Origin: Neobacillus driksii | GTDB lineage: Bacteria > Bacillota > Bacilli > Bacillales > Cytobacillaceae | Assembly: GCF_013409995.1 (NCBI RefSeq) | Contig: NZ_JACCBX010000001.1 | Span: forward strand, 246,932-310,931 | Direction: 5' to 3' | Length of the DNA: 64,000 nt | Part shown: positions 9,457 to 18,604 of the stretch, piece by piece | Layout: each line of letters opens with the position of its first letter | Position numbering within the stretch: the stretch's first letter is position 1 | Notes under the pieces: model-generated | What the model was told of the DNA's origin: nothing | The model's input: only the letters and a program-made list of their open reading frames with translations | Database searches by the model: none | Position numbers and translations under genes: made by a program

Positions 9457-11211
9457 ATGTCTGTTTTCAAAAAATTAAGGTCGTTCTATTTCCCATATAG
9501 ACGGGACTTCATTTGGTCAATGTTGTTCTTGATCATTGTGGCGGGCATTACCGTTGTTTATCCGGTGATCCTGCAGATGACAATTGATGAAGTCGTACTT
9601 GGTGGGCAGTATAACTGGGTGCCGTGGATTTCCCTAGGATTCATCTCGGTAATGGCCGTAAAAGGATTGTCGACCTTTATCCAACATTATTTAGCCGATA
9701 TGTTCGGCATTAAATCGGTGTACAGTTTGCGTAACGCCCTGTATGAAAAACTGCAGCGGCAGTCATTCAGTTATTATGATAATGCGAAGACCGGGGATTT
9801 AATGTCACGTTTAACTGCTGATGTTGAAGGCTTTCGCTTTTTCGTGTCATTCGGGTTTTCTGAGGTTCTCCGGTTTATTATTGTAGTCGGTGCCAGTTTA
9901 TGCGTGATGTTTTATTATTCTGTTTCCCTTACCTTTGTCACGATTGCTGCCCTTCCGTTTATCAGTGTCGTGGTGTACAAATTCGATAAAAGCGTTCATC
10001 CCGCATTTCGCGGGATTCGTGAATCATTTGGCCGCTTAAATACAAAGGTTCAAGAAAATATTAGCGGAATCCATACCGTTAAGGCACTATCGAAAGAAAA
10101 GGTGGAAATTGAGCGGTTTAATAAGTCCAACCAGGACTATCGGACAAAACAGCTTTTTACTGCTTCGATTTGGTCGAAATATTTCCCGCTGATGGAGCTG
10201 ATTGGAAATATCTCTGTCGTTGCACTACTAGCATTTGGCGGATACAAAGTCATCAATGGCAGCTTAAAACCAGGTGAGCTTGTGGCATTTTACAGTTTAA
10301 TTTGGTATATTTTGTGGCCCATCATGAACCTTGGTTTCACCATTAATATGTTCTCCCAGGCGAAGGCCTCCGGCGAACGGCTCCTAGAAGTTTTGGAAGC
10401 AAAAGAAGCCATTATTGATGAAGAAACGATAAGACAAAGTGAAAAAGTGGTAGGGCATGTTGTCTTTCGTGATGTAACATTCCGTTATCAAACCGAGAAA
10501 ACAGCTGCACTAAAGCAAATTAACTTTGATGTGCCTCCCGGTTCAACCATTGGACTAATTGGCGCTACTGGTTCTGGAAAAACGAGTGTAATCCAACTGT
10601 TGTCGCGCTTTTACGATCCAACGGAAGGTGATATTCTGATTGATGATCGTTTGATTAAGGAATATAGTCTTAAAACACTTCGTTCCCAGATCGGGGTTGT
10701 ATTACAAGAAACCTTCCTTTTCTCTTCAACCATCAAAGCCAATATTTCCTACGGACGACCGGAGGCGACGATGGAAGAAATCATCGACGCAGCCATACGG
10801 GCCGATGCCCATGAGTTTATCATGGAGCTGCCGGGCGGATATAACACGATGCTGGGGGAAAGGGGAATGGGTCTTTCCGGAGGACAAAAGCAGCGGATTG
10901 CCATTGCCCGTGCCATCTGTACAAATCCGGCCATTCTCATTTTAGACGATGCAACAAGTGCTGTAGATATGGAAACGGAATTTCAAATTCAAAAGGCTCT
11001 TCAGGAAGTCATGAAGGGGAGAACAACCTTTATTATTGCTCATCGAATTTCCTCGCTTCAGCATGCGGATGAAATTCTCGTATTAGATAATGGAAGTATT
11101 ATAGAACGCGGAACACATGATGAGCTTTTAGCCGGTAATGGAGCGTACCGAAGGATTTATAACATTCAATACCAGGATCACGAGGCGATTATGCAAAAGG
11201 CAGTAAGGTAG
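9457..11211 (+). CDS. ABC exporter half-transporter, degenerate-site subunit
   Basis: Five hundred and eighty-four residues: six membrane helices (about 15-300) and a nucleotide-binding domain. Walker A is GATGSGKT (369-376), the signature is LSGGQKQR (from 473), and Walker B ends ILILDDAT with Asp498 where the catalytic Glu normally sits. Loss of this Glu in one half is the hallmark of heterodimeric exporters of the BmrC/BmrD, YfiB/YfiC and TM287/288 type. The next gene supplies the Glu, so the two should form one asymmetric exporter in the cell membrane. AAAGGAGGAAG precedes the ATG. Substrate unknown; drug, peptide, lipid or glycoside export are all possible. Confidence 0.9.
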   Translation: MSVFKKLRSFYFPYRRDFIWSMLFLIIVAGITVVYPVILQMTIDEVVLGGQYNWVPWISLGFISVMAVKGLSTFIQHYLADMFGIKSVYSLRNALYEKLQRQSFSYYDNAKTGDLMSRLTADVEGFRFFVSFGFSEVLRFIIVVGASLCVMFYYSVSLTFVTIAALPFISVVVYKFDKSVHPAFRGIRESFGRLNTKVQENISGIHTVKALSKEKVEIERFNKSNQDYRTKQLFTASIWSKYFPLMELIGNISVVALLAFGGYKVINGSLKPGELVAFYSLIWYILWPIMNLGFTINMFSQAKASGERLLEVLEAKEAIIDEETIRQSEKVVGHVVFRDVTFRYQTEKTAALKQINFDVPPGSTIGLIGATGSGKTSVIQLLSRFYDPTEGDILIDDRLIKEYSLKTLRSQIGVVLQETFLFSSTIKANISYGRPEATMEEIIDAAIRADAHEFIMELPGGYNTMLGERGMGLSGGQKQRIAIARAICTNPAILILDDATSAVDMETEFQIQKALQEVMKGRTTFIIAHRISSLQHADEILVLDNGSIIERGTHDELLAGNGAYRRIYNIQYQDHEAIMQKAVR

Positions 11212-11219
11212 GTGGAAGT

Positions 11220-13040
11220 ATGAAAGAAAATCAGAGGAAAAAGCTAATTTTAGAGCGATTTCATTATTCACAGGATCAAGTCATTGATAAACCGTTTAAT
11301 TGGCAACAAATGTGGCGTTTATTAGAATATGTAAAACCATATGCAAAAAATTTACTGCCACTCTCGTTTCTTACGGTACTTATTTCAACGGCCATCCGGT
11401 TACTTATTCCGATTTTGATTGGGGTTTATACCCTTGATAAGGCCATTATTGAAAAAGATACAACCCTGTTAATCCAGCTTGTCTTTATCATTTCCGGGTT
11501 ATATATAGTGTCCTATGTCGTTAATGCTTTAAGGATTCGCTGGATGAATCAGCTGGGTCAAAATGTGATTTATGATTTGCGCAAGCATTTATTTACCCAT
11601 GTGCAGTCCCTATCGCATCGATTTTTTGATCAGCGCTCTGCTGGGTCCATCTTAGTCCGGATTATGAATGACATTAACTCCCTTCAGGAGCTGTTTACGA
11701 GCGGGGTTATCAATTTATTAACGGATTTTCTCCTGTTGTTTGCGACGATTTTTATTTTGTTTTCGTTAAACGCTAAGTTAACGATTGCCATTATGGTGAT
11801 CTTGCCGATTATGTTTTTTATCTCCACAAGCCTGCGGAAAAAAATCCGGCTATCTTGGCAGGAGGTACGTTCCATTCAGTCAAAGATGAACTCGCACTTA
11901 AATGAGAGTATCCAAGGAATTCGTGTCACTCAGACTTTTACACAGGAAAACGAAAACACGCAATTTTTTAAGGCGCTTAACTATGATAACCTCCAAAGAT
12001 GGAAGCTGGCGGTTCGGAAAAATGCGATGTTTGGCCCGCTTGTTGAAATGACCAATGCGGTGGGAACCGTTATTTTAATCTGGTATGGTGCAGTGCTGGT
12101 TGCGAATGGGGAATGTACCATTGGGGAATTCGTTTCCTTTGCCTTTTATTTAGGCATGTTCTGGGAGCCGATCTCAAGGCTTGGGCAGCTGTATAACCAG
12201 CTGTTAATCGGGATGGCGTCCTCGGAACGGATTTTTGAGTTTTTAGATGAAAGACCGATTGTGAAGGAGGCTGCCAAACCATTGGAGCTCTCTTCGATTA
12301 AAGGGCAAATCGAGTTTGAGGAAGTGGAGTTTTCCTATGATGCCACAAGGAAAGCGTTAAACGGTGTTTCTTTTTCCATCCAAGCGGGAGAGACCGTTGC
12401 ACTTGTCGGACACACCGGCTCTGGGAAGACGACGATTGCGAATTTGGTAAGCCGCTTTTATGATGCGACAAGGGGGGTTGTCAAAATCGATGGGCATTCC
12501 ATTCGGGAACTGTCGATCGCAAGTCTCCGTTCGCAAATTAGCGTTGTCCTCCAGGAGACCTTTATTTTTTCAGGTACCATCATGGAAAACATCCGTTTTG
12601 GTAACCCAGATGCAAGTGATGAAGATGTGATGGCAGCAGCAAAAGCGGTAGGGGCTGACTCCTTCATTACCCAGCTTGCAAACGGGTATCATACAGAGGT
12701 GGAAGAGCGCGGGAATGTGTTATCCGTAGGAGAACGCCAGCTTCTTTCCTTCGCCAGAGCACTCCTTGCTGACCCAAAAATTCTCATTCTTGATGAGGCA
12801 ACGGCAAGTATTGATACGGAGACAGAAGTGAAAATTCAACAAGCATTAAAAACACTGTTAAAAGGAAGAACAGCGATCATGATCGCTCACCGGCTTTCAA
12901 CAATCAGAGAAGCTGATAAGATTATTGTCCTAGACCATGGCCATATCCTCGAGCAGGGAAATCATGACACCCTCATGGCAAAACAAGGGGTTTACTATGG
13001 ATTAGTAAAAGCACAGTATAAAATGCTTGGTGCAGTTTGA
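11220..13040 (+). CDS. ABC exporter half-transporter, catalytic-site subunit
   Basis: Six hundred and six residues, starting 8 bases after the previous stop. An N-terminal extension of about 40 residues precedes six membrane helices, then an NBD with Walker A GHTGSGKTT, Walker B ILILDEAT with the catalytic Glu intact, and a non-canonical signature LSVGERQ. The altered signature here and the Asp-for-Glu change in the partner fall in the same composite ATP site, so the pair has one working and one degenerate site, as known for heterodimeric exporters. Location in a glycan-degradation cluster is unusual; it may be an unrelated insertion. Confidence 0.9.
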   Translation: MKENQRKKLILERFHYSQDQVIDKPFNWQQMWRLLEYVKPYAKNLLPLSFLTVLISTAIRLLIPILIGVYTLDKAIIEKDTTLLIQLVFIISGLYIVSYVVNALRIRWMNQLGQNVIYDLRKHLFTHVQSLSHRFFDQRSAGSILVRIMNDINSLQELFTSGVINLLTDFLLLFATIFILFSLNAKLTIAIMVILPIMFFISTSLRKKIRLSWQEVRSIQSKMNSHLNESIQGIRVTQTFTQENENTQFFKALNYDNLQRWKLAVRKNAMFGPLVEMTNAVGTVILIWYGAVLVANGECTIGEFVSFAFYLGMFWEPISRLGQLYNQLLIGMASSERIFEFLDERPIVKEAAKPLELSSIKGQIEFEEVEFSYDATRKALNGVSFSIQAGETVALVGHTGSGKTTIANLVSRFYDATRGVVKIDGHSIRELSIASLRSQISVVLQETFIFSGTIMENIRFGNPDASDEDVMAAAKAVGADSFITQLANGYHTEVEERGNVLSVGERQLLSFARALLADPKILILDEATASIDTETEVKIQQALKTLLKGRTAIMIAHRLSTIREADKIIVLDHGHILEQGNHDTLMAKQGVYYGLVKAQYKMLGAV

Positions 13041-13121
13041 TGATTAAACACCTATCTCGTCAACAGTGGAATTTTGACTTGTTGGAAATAAGAAGAATCG
13101 ATATTAGGAGGATAACAATAA

Positions 13122-13973
13122 ATGAAACTTGGGTTTAGTTCGTACAGCTTGCAAGGGGCAATCAATTCGAAAAAAATGACCATTTTTGATGTTATTCAAT
13201 GGGCTGCCGACCAGGGCGGGGAGCATGTTGAAATTGTTCCGATTGGGTTTAATCTTGTCGAGGATGTATCGCTCGCCGATGCTATTCGGCAAAAAGCAGA
13301 GGAAGCGGGTATCGCGATTTCCAATTACGCGATTGGTGCAAATTTTTTAACGGATTATGAAAATGAAATTGAGCGAGTAAAAATGGAAGTTGAAATCGCT
13401 CATCGTCTCGGTGTAAAGCTAATGAGGCATGATGTTGCCTGGAAGTCGCAAGATGAAATATCTATCCGGGATTTTGAACAGGATCTGCCGAGAATGGCTG
13501 AAGCCTGCCGTACAATTGCTGATTATGCTGCCCAGTTTGATATTGTTACAAGTGTTGAGAATCATGGCTACTATGTGCAGGCCAGCGACCGGGTTCAGCG
13601 CTTGATTCACAAAGTTGATAAGGAAAATTTTAAAACTACCTTAGATGCAGGAAATTTCCTTTGTGTGGATGAGGATCCAGTTTCAGCTGTAAAGAAAAAT
13701 ATTTCGTATGCCTCAATGGTGCATGTGAAAGATTTTTACCGCAGAACGTCATCTCTCGGTCTTGGAGAAGGCTGGTTTCCATCAAGCTCCGGAAATTATT
13801 TAAGAGGTGCCATAACCGGGCATGGGGATATCAATTTACCTGAGGTCTTAAAGGTTATTAAACATTCAGGTTATGATGGTTATATTTCCATCGAGTTCGA
13901 AGGAATGGAAGATTGTGAGAAGGCAGCAAAAATAAGTTTCGATAATGTCCGACGAATTTGGGATGCCGTTTGA
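13122..13973 (+). CDS. Sugar phosphate isomerase/epimerase-like TIM barrel protein
   Basis: Two hundred and eighty-three residues of the AP-endonuclease-2/xylose-isomerase-like fold (IolE/IolI/hydroxypyruvate isomerase group). Expected metal-ligand positions are visible: EHVEIVP, TSVENHG, TLDAGNF, VHVKDF and SIEFEG, corresponding to the E-D-H-E type ligands of the fold. AGGAGG precedes the ATG by 9 bases. No terminator separates it from the ABC exporter pair 81 bases upstream. The reaction cannot be deduced; ketose/aldose or inositol-type isomerisation in the cytoplasm is typical. Confidence 0.8.
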   Translation: MKLGFSSYSLQGAINSKKMTIFDVIQWAADQGGEHVEIVPIGFNLVEDVSLADAIRQKAEEAGIAISNYAIGANFLTDYENEIERVKMEVEIAHRLGVKLMRHDVAWKSQDEISIRDFEQDLPRMAEACRTIADYAAQFDIVTSVENHGYYVQASDRVQRLIHKVDKENFKTTLDAGNFLCVDEDPVSAVKKNISYASMVHVKDFYRRTSSLGLGEGWFPSSSGNYLRGAITGHGDINLPEVLKVIKHSGYDGYISIEFEGMEDCEKAAKISFDNVRRIWDAV

Positions 13974-14090
13974 GTATATTAGGGACTAGTACCAAAATAG
14001 ATATGAATCTTTTCTGAAATATACCATTATCGACGTAAGACAATATTATTTTTGATGAGAAGCCTAATTTCCAATAAGGAAGAGAGAATA

Positions 14091-14861
14091 GTGAAAAAGA
14101 GATACATTAGGGGTAAAGTAACTAATATTAAAGTTATGACTTTTAATATTCATCATGCAGTAACAGATGCCATTTTGGTTTTGAATAGAATTTCAGTAAT
14201 AATTAACACGTCGGGTGCCGATATCATTGGTTTACAAGAGGTAGATAATCATTTTTCCGAGCGTAGTAGCTTCGTAGATCAAGCGAAATGGTTATCAAAA
14301 TACTTAGGAATGCATTATGCATATGGTGCAAATCTTGACTATGATCCTTTACAAGAAGGGGAGTTGCGTCGTCAATACGGAACCGCCGTTTTAAGCAAGT
14401 ACCCAATCCTTTCTGCTAAAAATCATTTACTCACAAATATTACATATCCAGGGAACCCCACAGAGCAGCGTGGCCTTTTGGAAACGGTGATTAATGTGAA
14501 AGGAAATTATGTTCATTTTTACAACACACATCTTGACGATCAAAGAGCAGAACAGAGGGATCTACAGATCAAAGAGATACATGATATTGCAAACCAAAAA
14601 GAAGGAACTAGTATCATTGTAGGAGACTTCAATGCAACGCCTGAAAGTGCAGAGATACTAAAGATGACTGCACAATATAAAGATGTATTTGCCGAAATGG
14701 GTAAAAATAATGATTTTACCTTTCCAGCTAATAGACCAGATAGTCGTATTGATTATATTTTTACTTCTGAAGATGTTGAAATTCGTACTGGGGAAGTTAT
14801 TAACACTAATGTTTCTGATCATTTGCCAATTACTGCAGAGTTAGTACTGAAAAAAACGTAA
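14091..14861 (+). CDS. Endonuclease/exonuclease/phosphatase (EEP) family hydrolase
   Basis: With the GTG start at 14091 (AAGGAAGAG 6-14 bases before it) the protein has 256 residues; upstream TTG 14052/ATG 14055 lack a binding site. All EEP fold motifs are present: VMTFNIHHAV, GLQEVDNH with the metal-binding Glu, IVGDFNATP with Asp and Asn, and VSDHLPITAEL with the Asp-His pair. The family covers Mg-dependent nucleases, sphingomyelinase-like and inositol-phosphate phosphodiesterases. No signal peptide is evident, so a cytoplasmic phosphodiesterase is most likely. A hairpin follows at 14933. Its link to the surrounding glycosidases is unknown. Confidence 0.8.
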   Translation: MKKRYIRGKVTNIKVMTFNIHHAVTDAILVLNRISVIINTSGADIIGLQEVDNHFSERSSFVDQAKWLSKYLGMHYAYGANLDYDPLQEGELRRQYGTAVLSKYPILSAKNHLLTNITYPGNPTEQRGLLETVINVKGNYVHFYNTHLDDQRAEQRDLQIKEIHDIANQKEGTSIIVGDFNATPESAEILKMTAQYKDVFAEMGKNNDFTFPANRPDSRIDYIFTSEDVEIRTGEVINTNVSDHLPITAELVLKKT

Positions 14862-14932
14862 TATAATCCGGCAGCCAGATTATGAAGATTCCGCCCAAAC
14901 AATTATAGCTTGTTATGATGCTTTTCTAACAG

Positions 14933-14960
14933 AAGCCCTGATTTACAAGTCAGGGCTTTC
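14933..14960 (+). terminator. Terminator after the EEP hydrolase gene
   Basis: AAGCCCTGA (14933-14941) and TCAGGGCTT (14950-14958) form a 9-bp stem followed by a short T-rich tail. Confidence 0.75.
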
Positions 14961-15024
14961 CGATTCATGCATAAGCAAAAATTATAGTTATTGTTTTGTA
15001 GTAGAGAGAGTGGGGGTATGATTA

Positions 15025-16683
15025 ATGGAACTAAAATTTATAACCAGATGTATAAGTTCTTTAACCAAGGTCTTTGCAAATCAGGAATTAAAAGACAGGG
15101 CGGTTAAAAAGAGTTCAGCACTTTTGGATGAAACGTACTCTTTCCAGATCGCCTATAAATCTACTATGTTAGTGAAGGATATTAGGGTGGTAGTGCGCTC
15201 CGACTTGATAGAGAAGATATCTATCCGTTCAGTAGGGCTGGTTCCATCGGAATTACCTTGTTATCATGACCATGATGAAATCATCCTTACATCCTTACCT
15301 GGATTATACCCGGATCCGCTATATCCAATCATGGCCGAAAATGGTTTAACTGCCTTTCCAGGTCAGTGGCGCGCTATATGGATTACAGTTGATCTTCAAG
15401 GCGACATTAATCCCGGCAGACACCCCATTGAAGTGAATTTTGAAAAAGCCAATGGCGAATGTCTAGGGAACGAAGTTTTTGAATTAGAGGTAATTGGGTC
15501 GGAACTTCCTAAACAAACATTAATTCATACAGAATGGTTTCATACTGATTGTTTGGCAACACATTATAAAGTAGAAATCTTCAGTAAAGAGCATTGGAGA
15601 CGAATTGAGCAATTTGTTCAAACAGCTGCAAAACATGGAATGAATATGATATTAACACCTTTATTTACACCACCTTTAGATACTGAGGCCGGTGGAGAAC
15701 GTCCGACTGTGCAGCTTGTTGATGTAGAAAAGGCAGGTAAAAATTATTATTTCCGATATGAAAAGTTAAAAAAATGGTTTGATTTATGTAGAAATAGAGG
15801 AATCAAGTATTTTGAGTTTTCCCATTTTTTTACCCAGTGGGGAGCAAAGCATGCACCAAAAATAATGGGCTATGAAAATGAAGAGCCTAAACAATTTTTC
15901 GGTTGGAATACGGATGCTGCCGGCCTGGAGTATCGTGATTTTCTTCATCAATTTTTTCCTAGTTTAATTGATTTCATTAAACAGAACGGATTAGAAAATC
16001 ATGTATTTTTCCATGTGTCAGATGAGCCTCATTTTGATCATATTGAATCGTACCAAAATGCCAGTGATATCCTCCAAATCTACCTAAAAGATTTTCCGGT
16101 GATTGACGCACTTTCAGACTATGCTTTTTATGAGAAAGGACTTGTCAAAACTCCGATCCCATCTAATGATCATATCGATGCCTTTTTGGAAAATGGTGTA
16201 GAAAATCTTTGGACGTATTATTGCTGTGCCCAATATAAAAAGGTTTCAAATCGTTTTTTCAATATGCCGTCATTTCGAAACCGGGTTCTCGGGATGCAAT
16301 TGTATAAATTCAACGTTTCTGGCTTTCTTCATTGGGGATACAATTTTTGGTATTCACAATACTCAAAAAAGCCGATTGATCCATTTAAAATTACCGATGC
16401 CAATTATTCATTCCCTTCAGGAGATGCTTTCCTCGTTTATCCCGGTGAGGATGGTCCAATCGAATCCATAAGGCTTGAGGTTTTAAATGAAGCCCTCCAA
16501 GATTTAAGAGCGCTGCAATTGCTGGAAAGCTTGGTTGGTAGAGAACAAGTTTTAGCGCTTTTAGAAGAAGGATTGGATCAGGAACTCACCTTTGATCAAT
16601 ACCCTAGAAATTATGAGTGGTACCTGTTGAAAAGGGAACAGATTAATAACAAGATAAAGGAAAAAAACTTTAATCTGACTTAG
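15025..16683 (+). CDS. GH123/DUF4091-like glycoside hydrolase
   Basis: Five hundred and fifty-two residues. An N-terminal beta-sandwich (about 1-160) precedes a TIM barrel typical of DUF4091/GH123 proteins: MILTPLFTPP, FEFSHFFTQWG, HVFFHVSDEPH, where the Asp-Glu pair fits the catalytic DE of GH123, then YYCCAQ and FLHWGYNFWYS near the end. Known GH123 enzymes are beta-N-acetylgalactosaminidases using substrate-assisted catalysis; many DUF4091 proteins are untested. No signal peptide. It is followed by a GH35 gene after 21 bases, forming a two-gene unit. HexNAc-type activity is inferred. Confidence 0.75.
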   Translation: MELKFITRCISSLTKVFANQELKDRAVKKSSALLDETYSFQIAYKSTMLVKDIRVVVRSDLIEKISIRSVGLVPSELPCYHDHDEIILTSLPGLYPDPLYPIMAENGLTAFPGQWRAIWITVDLQGDINPGRHPIEVNFEKANGECLGNEVFELEVIGSELPKQTLIHTEWFHTDCLATHYKVEIFSKEHWRRIEQFVQTAAKHGMNMILTPLFTPPLDTEAGGERPTVQLVDVEKAGKNYYFRYEKLKKWFDLCRNRGIKYFEFSHFFTQWGAKHAPKIMGYENEEPKQFFGWNTDAAGLEYRDFLHQFFPSLIDFIKQNGLENHVFFHVSDEPHFDHIESYQNASDILQIYLKDFPVIDALSDYAFYEKGLVKTPIPSNDHIDAFLENGVENLWTYYCCAQYKKVSNRFFNMPSFRNRVLGMQLYKFNVSGFLHWGYNFWYSQYSKKPIDPFKITDANYSFPSGDAFLVYPGEDGPIESIRLEVLNEALQDLRALQLLESLVGREQVLALLEEGLDQELTFDQYPRNYEWYLLKREQINNKIKEKNFNLT

Positions 16684-16704
16684 GCTCAAGGAAGAAGGGG
16701 AAGT

Positions 16705-18450
16705 ATGTCTGTATTAACATTTAATCAAAGATCATTCTTATTAGACGGCAAGGAAATCCAGTTATTAAGCGGGGCGATACATTATTTTAGGACCGTGCCA
16801 GAGTATTGGGAAAATCGTTTAATTAAATTAAAAGAATGTGGGTTTAATACGGTAGAAACCTATGTGGCATGGAATTTACATGAACCTGAGGAAGGAAAGT
16901 TTGTTTTTGAAGGCATTGCTGACATTGAGCATTTCATCAAAACGGCGGAAAAAGTTGGTCTTCATGTTATTGTCCGGCCTGGCCCTTATATTTGTGCTGA
17001 GTGGGAGTTTGGTGGTTTTCCTTATTGGTTATTAACCGTGCCAAATCTTCACTTACGCTGCTACAATCAACCGTATTTAGAAAAAGTAGATGCGTTTTTC
17101 GATGTTTTATTTGAACGATTACAGCCATTGCTGTGTTCCAATGGGGGTCCGATCATTGCAATCCAGGTTGAGAATGAATACGGCAGTTATGGAAATGACC
17201 AAAAGTATTTGCACTATATGCGGGACAGTGTCCAAAAACGAATCGGACAGGAGCTTCTATTTACTTCCGATGGTCCAGCGGCAAGTTTGCTGAATAGCGG
17301 GATGATTGAAGGCGTTCTGGGAACCGTCAATTTTGGTTCTCGTGCAGAAGGTGCTTTCGAACAATTAAAGCAGTTCCAGACTAATGCACCGCTAATGTGT
17401 ATGGAATTTTGGCACGGATGGTTCGATCATTGGGGCGAAGAGCACCACACTCAATCCTCTGAAAGTGTCATAGAAACATTGGAGAGCATTTTGCAGCAAA
17501 ATGGTTCCGTCAATTTTTATATGGGCCACGGGGGGACCAATTTTGGTTTCTATAATGGTGCCAATCATAACGAAGAACATTATCAGCCTACGATTACCAG
17601 CTACGATTATGATGGCTTGTTGACAGAATCTGGTGATGTGACGGAAAAATTCTTTGCGGTGAGAAAGACATTTGAAAAATATGTTGATTTGCCTGAAATG
17701 AAATTACCTCCAGTGACGCAAAAAAAACGATACGGTGAGGTTTATTTGAAGGAACATGCTGCGTTACTAGATTCATTGAATCAACTTTCAAATCCAGTGC
17801 AGTGCCAAACCCCTTTAACGATGGAAGAGGCGGGGCAGGCTTATGGGTTTATCGTCTATGAAACGGTAATCAAAGGAGCATACGGTCAGCAGACGATCAC
17901 GGTTCAAGATATTCATGACCGCGGGCAAATTTATTTGAATGGTGAATACGCTGGTCTAGTCGAGCGAATTGGCAACCGGGCAAGTATTGAGGTTGATATC
18001 ACCGAGGAAGAAACAAAATTACAAATTGTAGTTGAAAATATGGGACGCGTAAACTATGGGCCATTCCTTAAGGATTTTAAAGGGATTACCGAAGGTGTTC
18101 GAGCAGGAAACCAATTCTTATTTGGCTGGACCGTGTATCCTTTACCGTTAAAGGATTTGAGTTCCTTAAAGTTCAACAGTAATGACGCTAAAGAAAATCA
18201 TCCTTATCTTCACCGTGGGACCTTGAATATTGAGGAAGTAGCAGATACGTTCATCGATATGTCCGAGTGGACGAAAGGAGTTGTCTTTGTGAATGGACAT
18301 AATCTTGGTCGATACTGGGAAATCGGACCACAGCAAACGCTCTATGTCCCAGCTCCATTTTTGCATAAGGGAGAAAACAAAATTGTAGTTTTGGAATTAC
18401 ATAACCATAAAGGAAGTATAAGGTTTGTTGATCAGCCTGTATTAGGGTAA
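16705..18450 (+). CDS. Beta-galactosidase, GH35
   Basis: Five hundred and eighty-one residues, the usual size for bacterial GH35. LSGAIHYFRTVPEYW opens the TIM barrel; IQVENEYGSYG holds the expected acid/base Glu158, and LMCMEFWHGWFDHWG holds the nucleophile Glu234; MGHGGTNFGFYNGAN follows. Two jelly-roll domains form the C-terminus (NGHNLGRYW). AAGGAAGAAGGGG precedes the ATG. Cytoplasmic. The family removes terminal beta-1,3/1,4/1,6-linked galactose; here an imported glycan is the likely target. It shares a transcript with the GH123-like gene. Confidence 0.93.
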   Translation: MSVLTFNQRSFLLDGKEIQLLSGAIHYFRTVPEYWENRLIKLKECGFNTVETYVAWNLHEPEEGKFVFEGIADIEHFIKTAEKVGLHVIVRPGPYICAEWEFGGFPYWLLTVPNLHLRCYNQPYLEKVDAFFDVLFERLQPLLCSNGGPIIAIQVENEYGSYGNDQKYLHYMRDSVQKRIGQELLFTSDGPAASLLNSGMIEGVLGTVNFGSRAEGAFEQLKQFQTNAPLMCMEFWHGWFDHWGEEHHTQSSESVIETLESILQQNGSVNFYMGHGGTNFGFYNGANHNEEHYQPTITSYDYDGLLTESGDVTEKFFAVRKTFEKYVDLPEMKLPPVTQKKRYGEVYLKEHAALLDSLNQLSNPVQCQTPLTMEEAGQAYGFIVYETVIKGAYGQQTITVQDIHDRGQIYLNGEYAGLVERIGNRASIEVDITEEETKLQIVVENMGRVNYGPFLKDFKGITEGVRAGNQFLFGWTVYPLPLKDLSSLKFNSNDAKENHPYLHRGTLNIEEVADTFIDMSEWTKGVVFVNGHNLGRYWEIGPQQTLYVPAPFLHKGENKIVVLELHNHKGSIRFVDQPVLG

Positions 18451-18566
18451 TTCCTTTACACTATCGGGGAAATCCACGATGGAGCTGGGTTTCTATGATA
18501 TGGAGGATGAAGTTTCTACAGCCTAATTAATAACAATAAAATTTAACATAGCTTCCTTTAAAGTAA

Positions 18567-18597
18567 AAGCAGGGTGCTCAATTCGAACACCCTGCTT
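18567..18597 (-). terminator. Terminator of the GH85 gene
   Basis: AAGCAGGGTG (18567-18576) and CACCCTGCTT (18588-18597) make a 10-bp stem just after the minus-strand stop at 18605, with TTTTACTTT following on the minus strand. Confidence 0.75.
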
Positions 18598-18604
18598 CCA
18601 TAAC

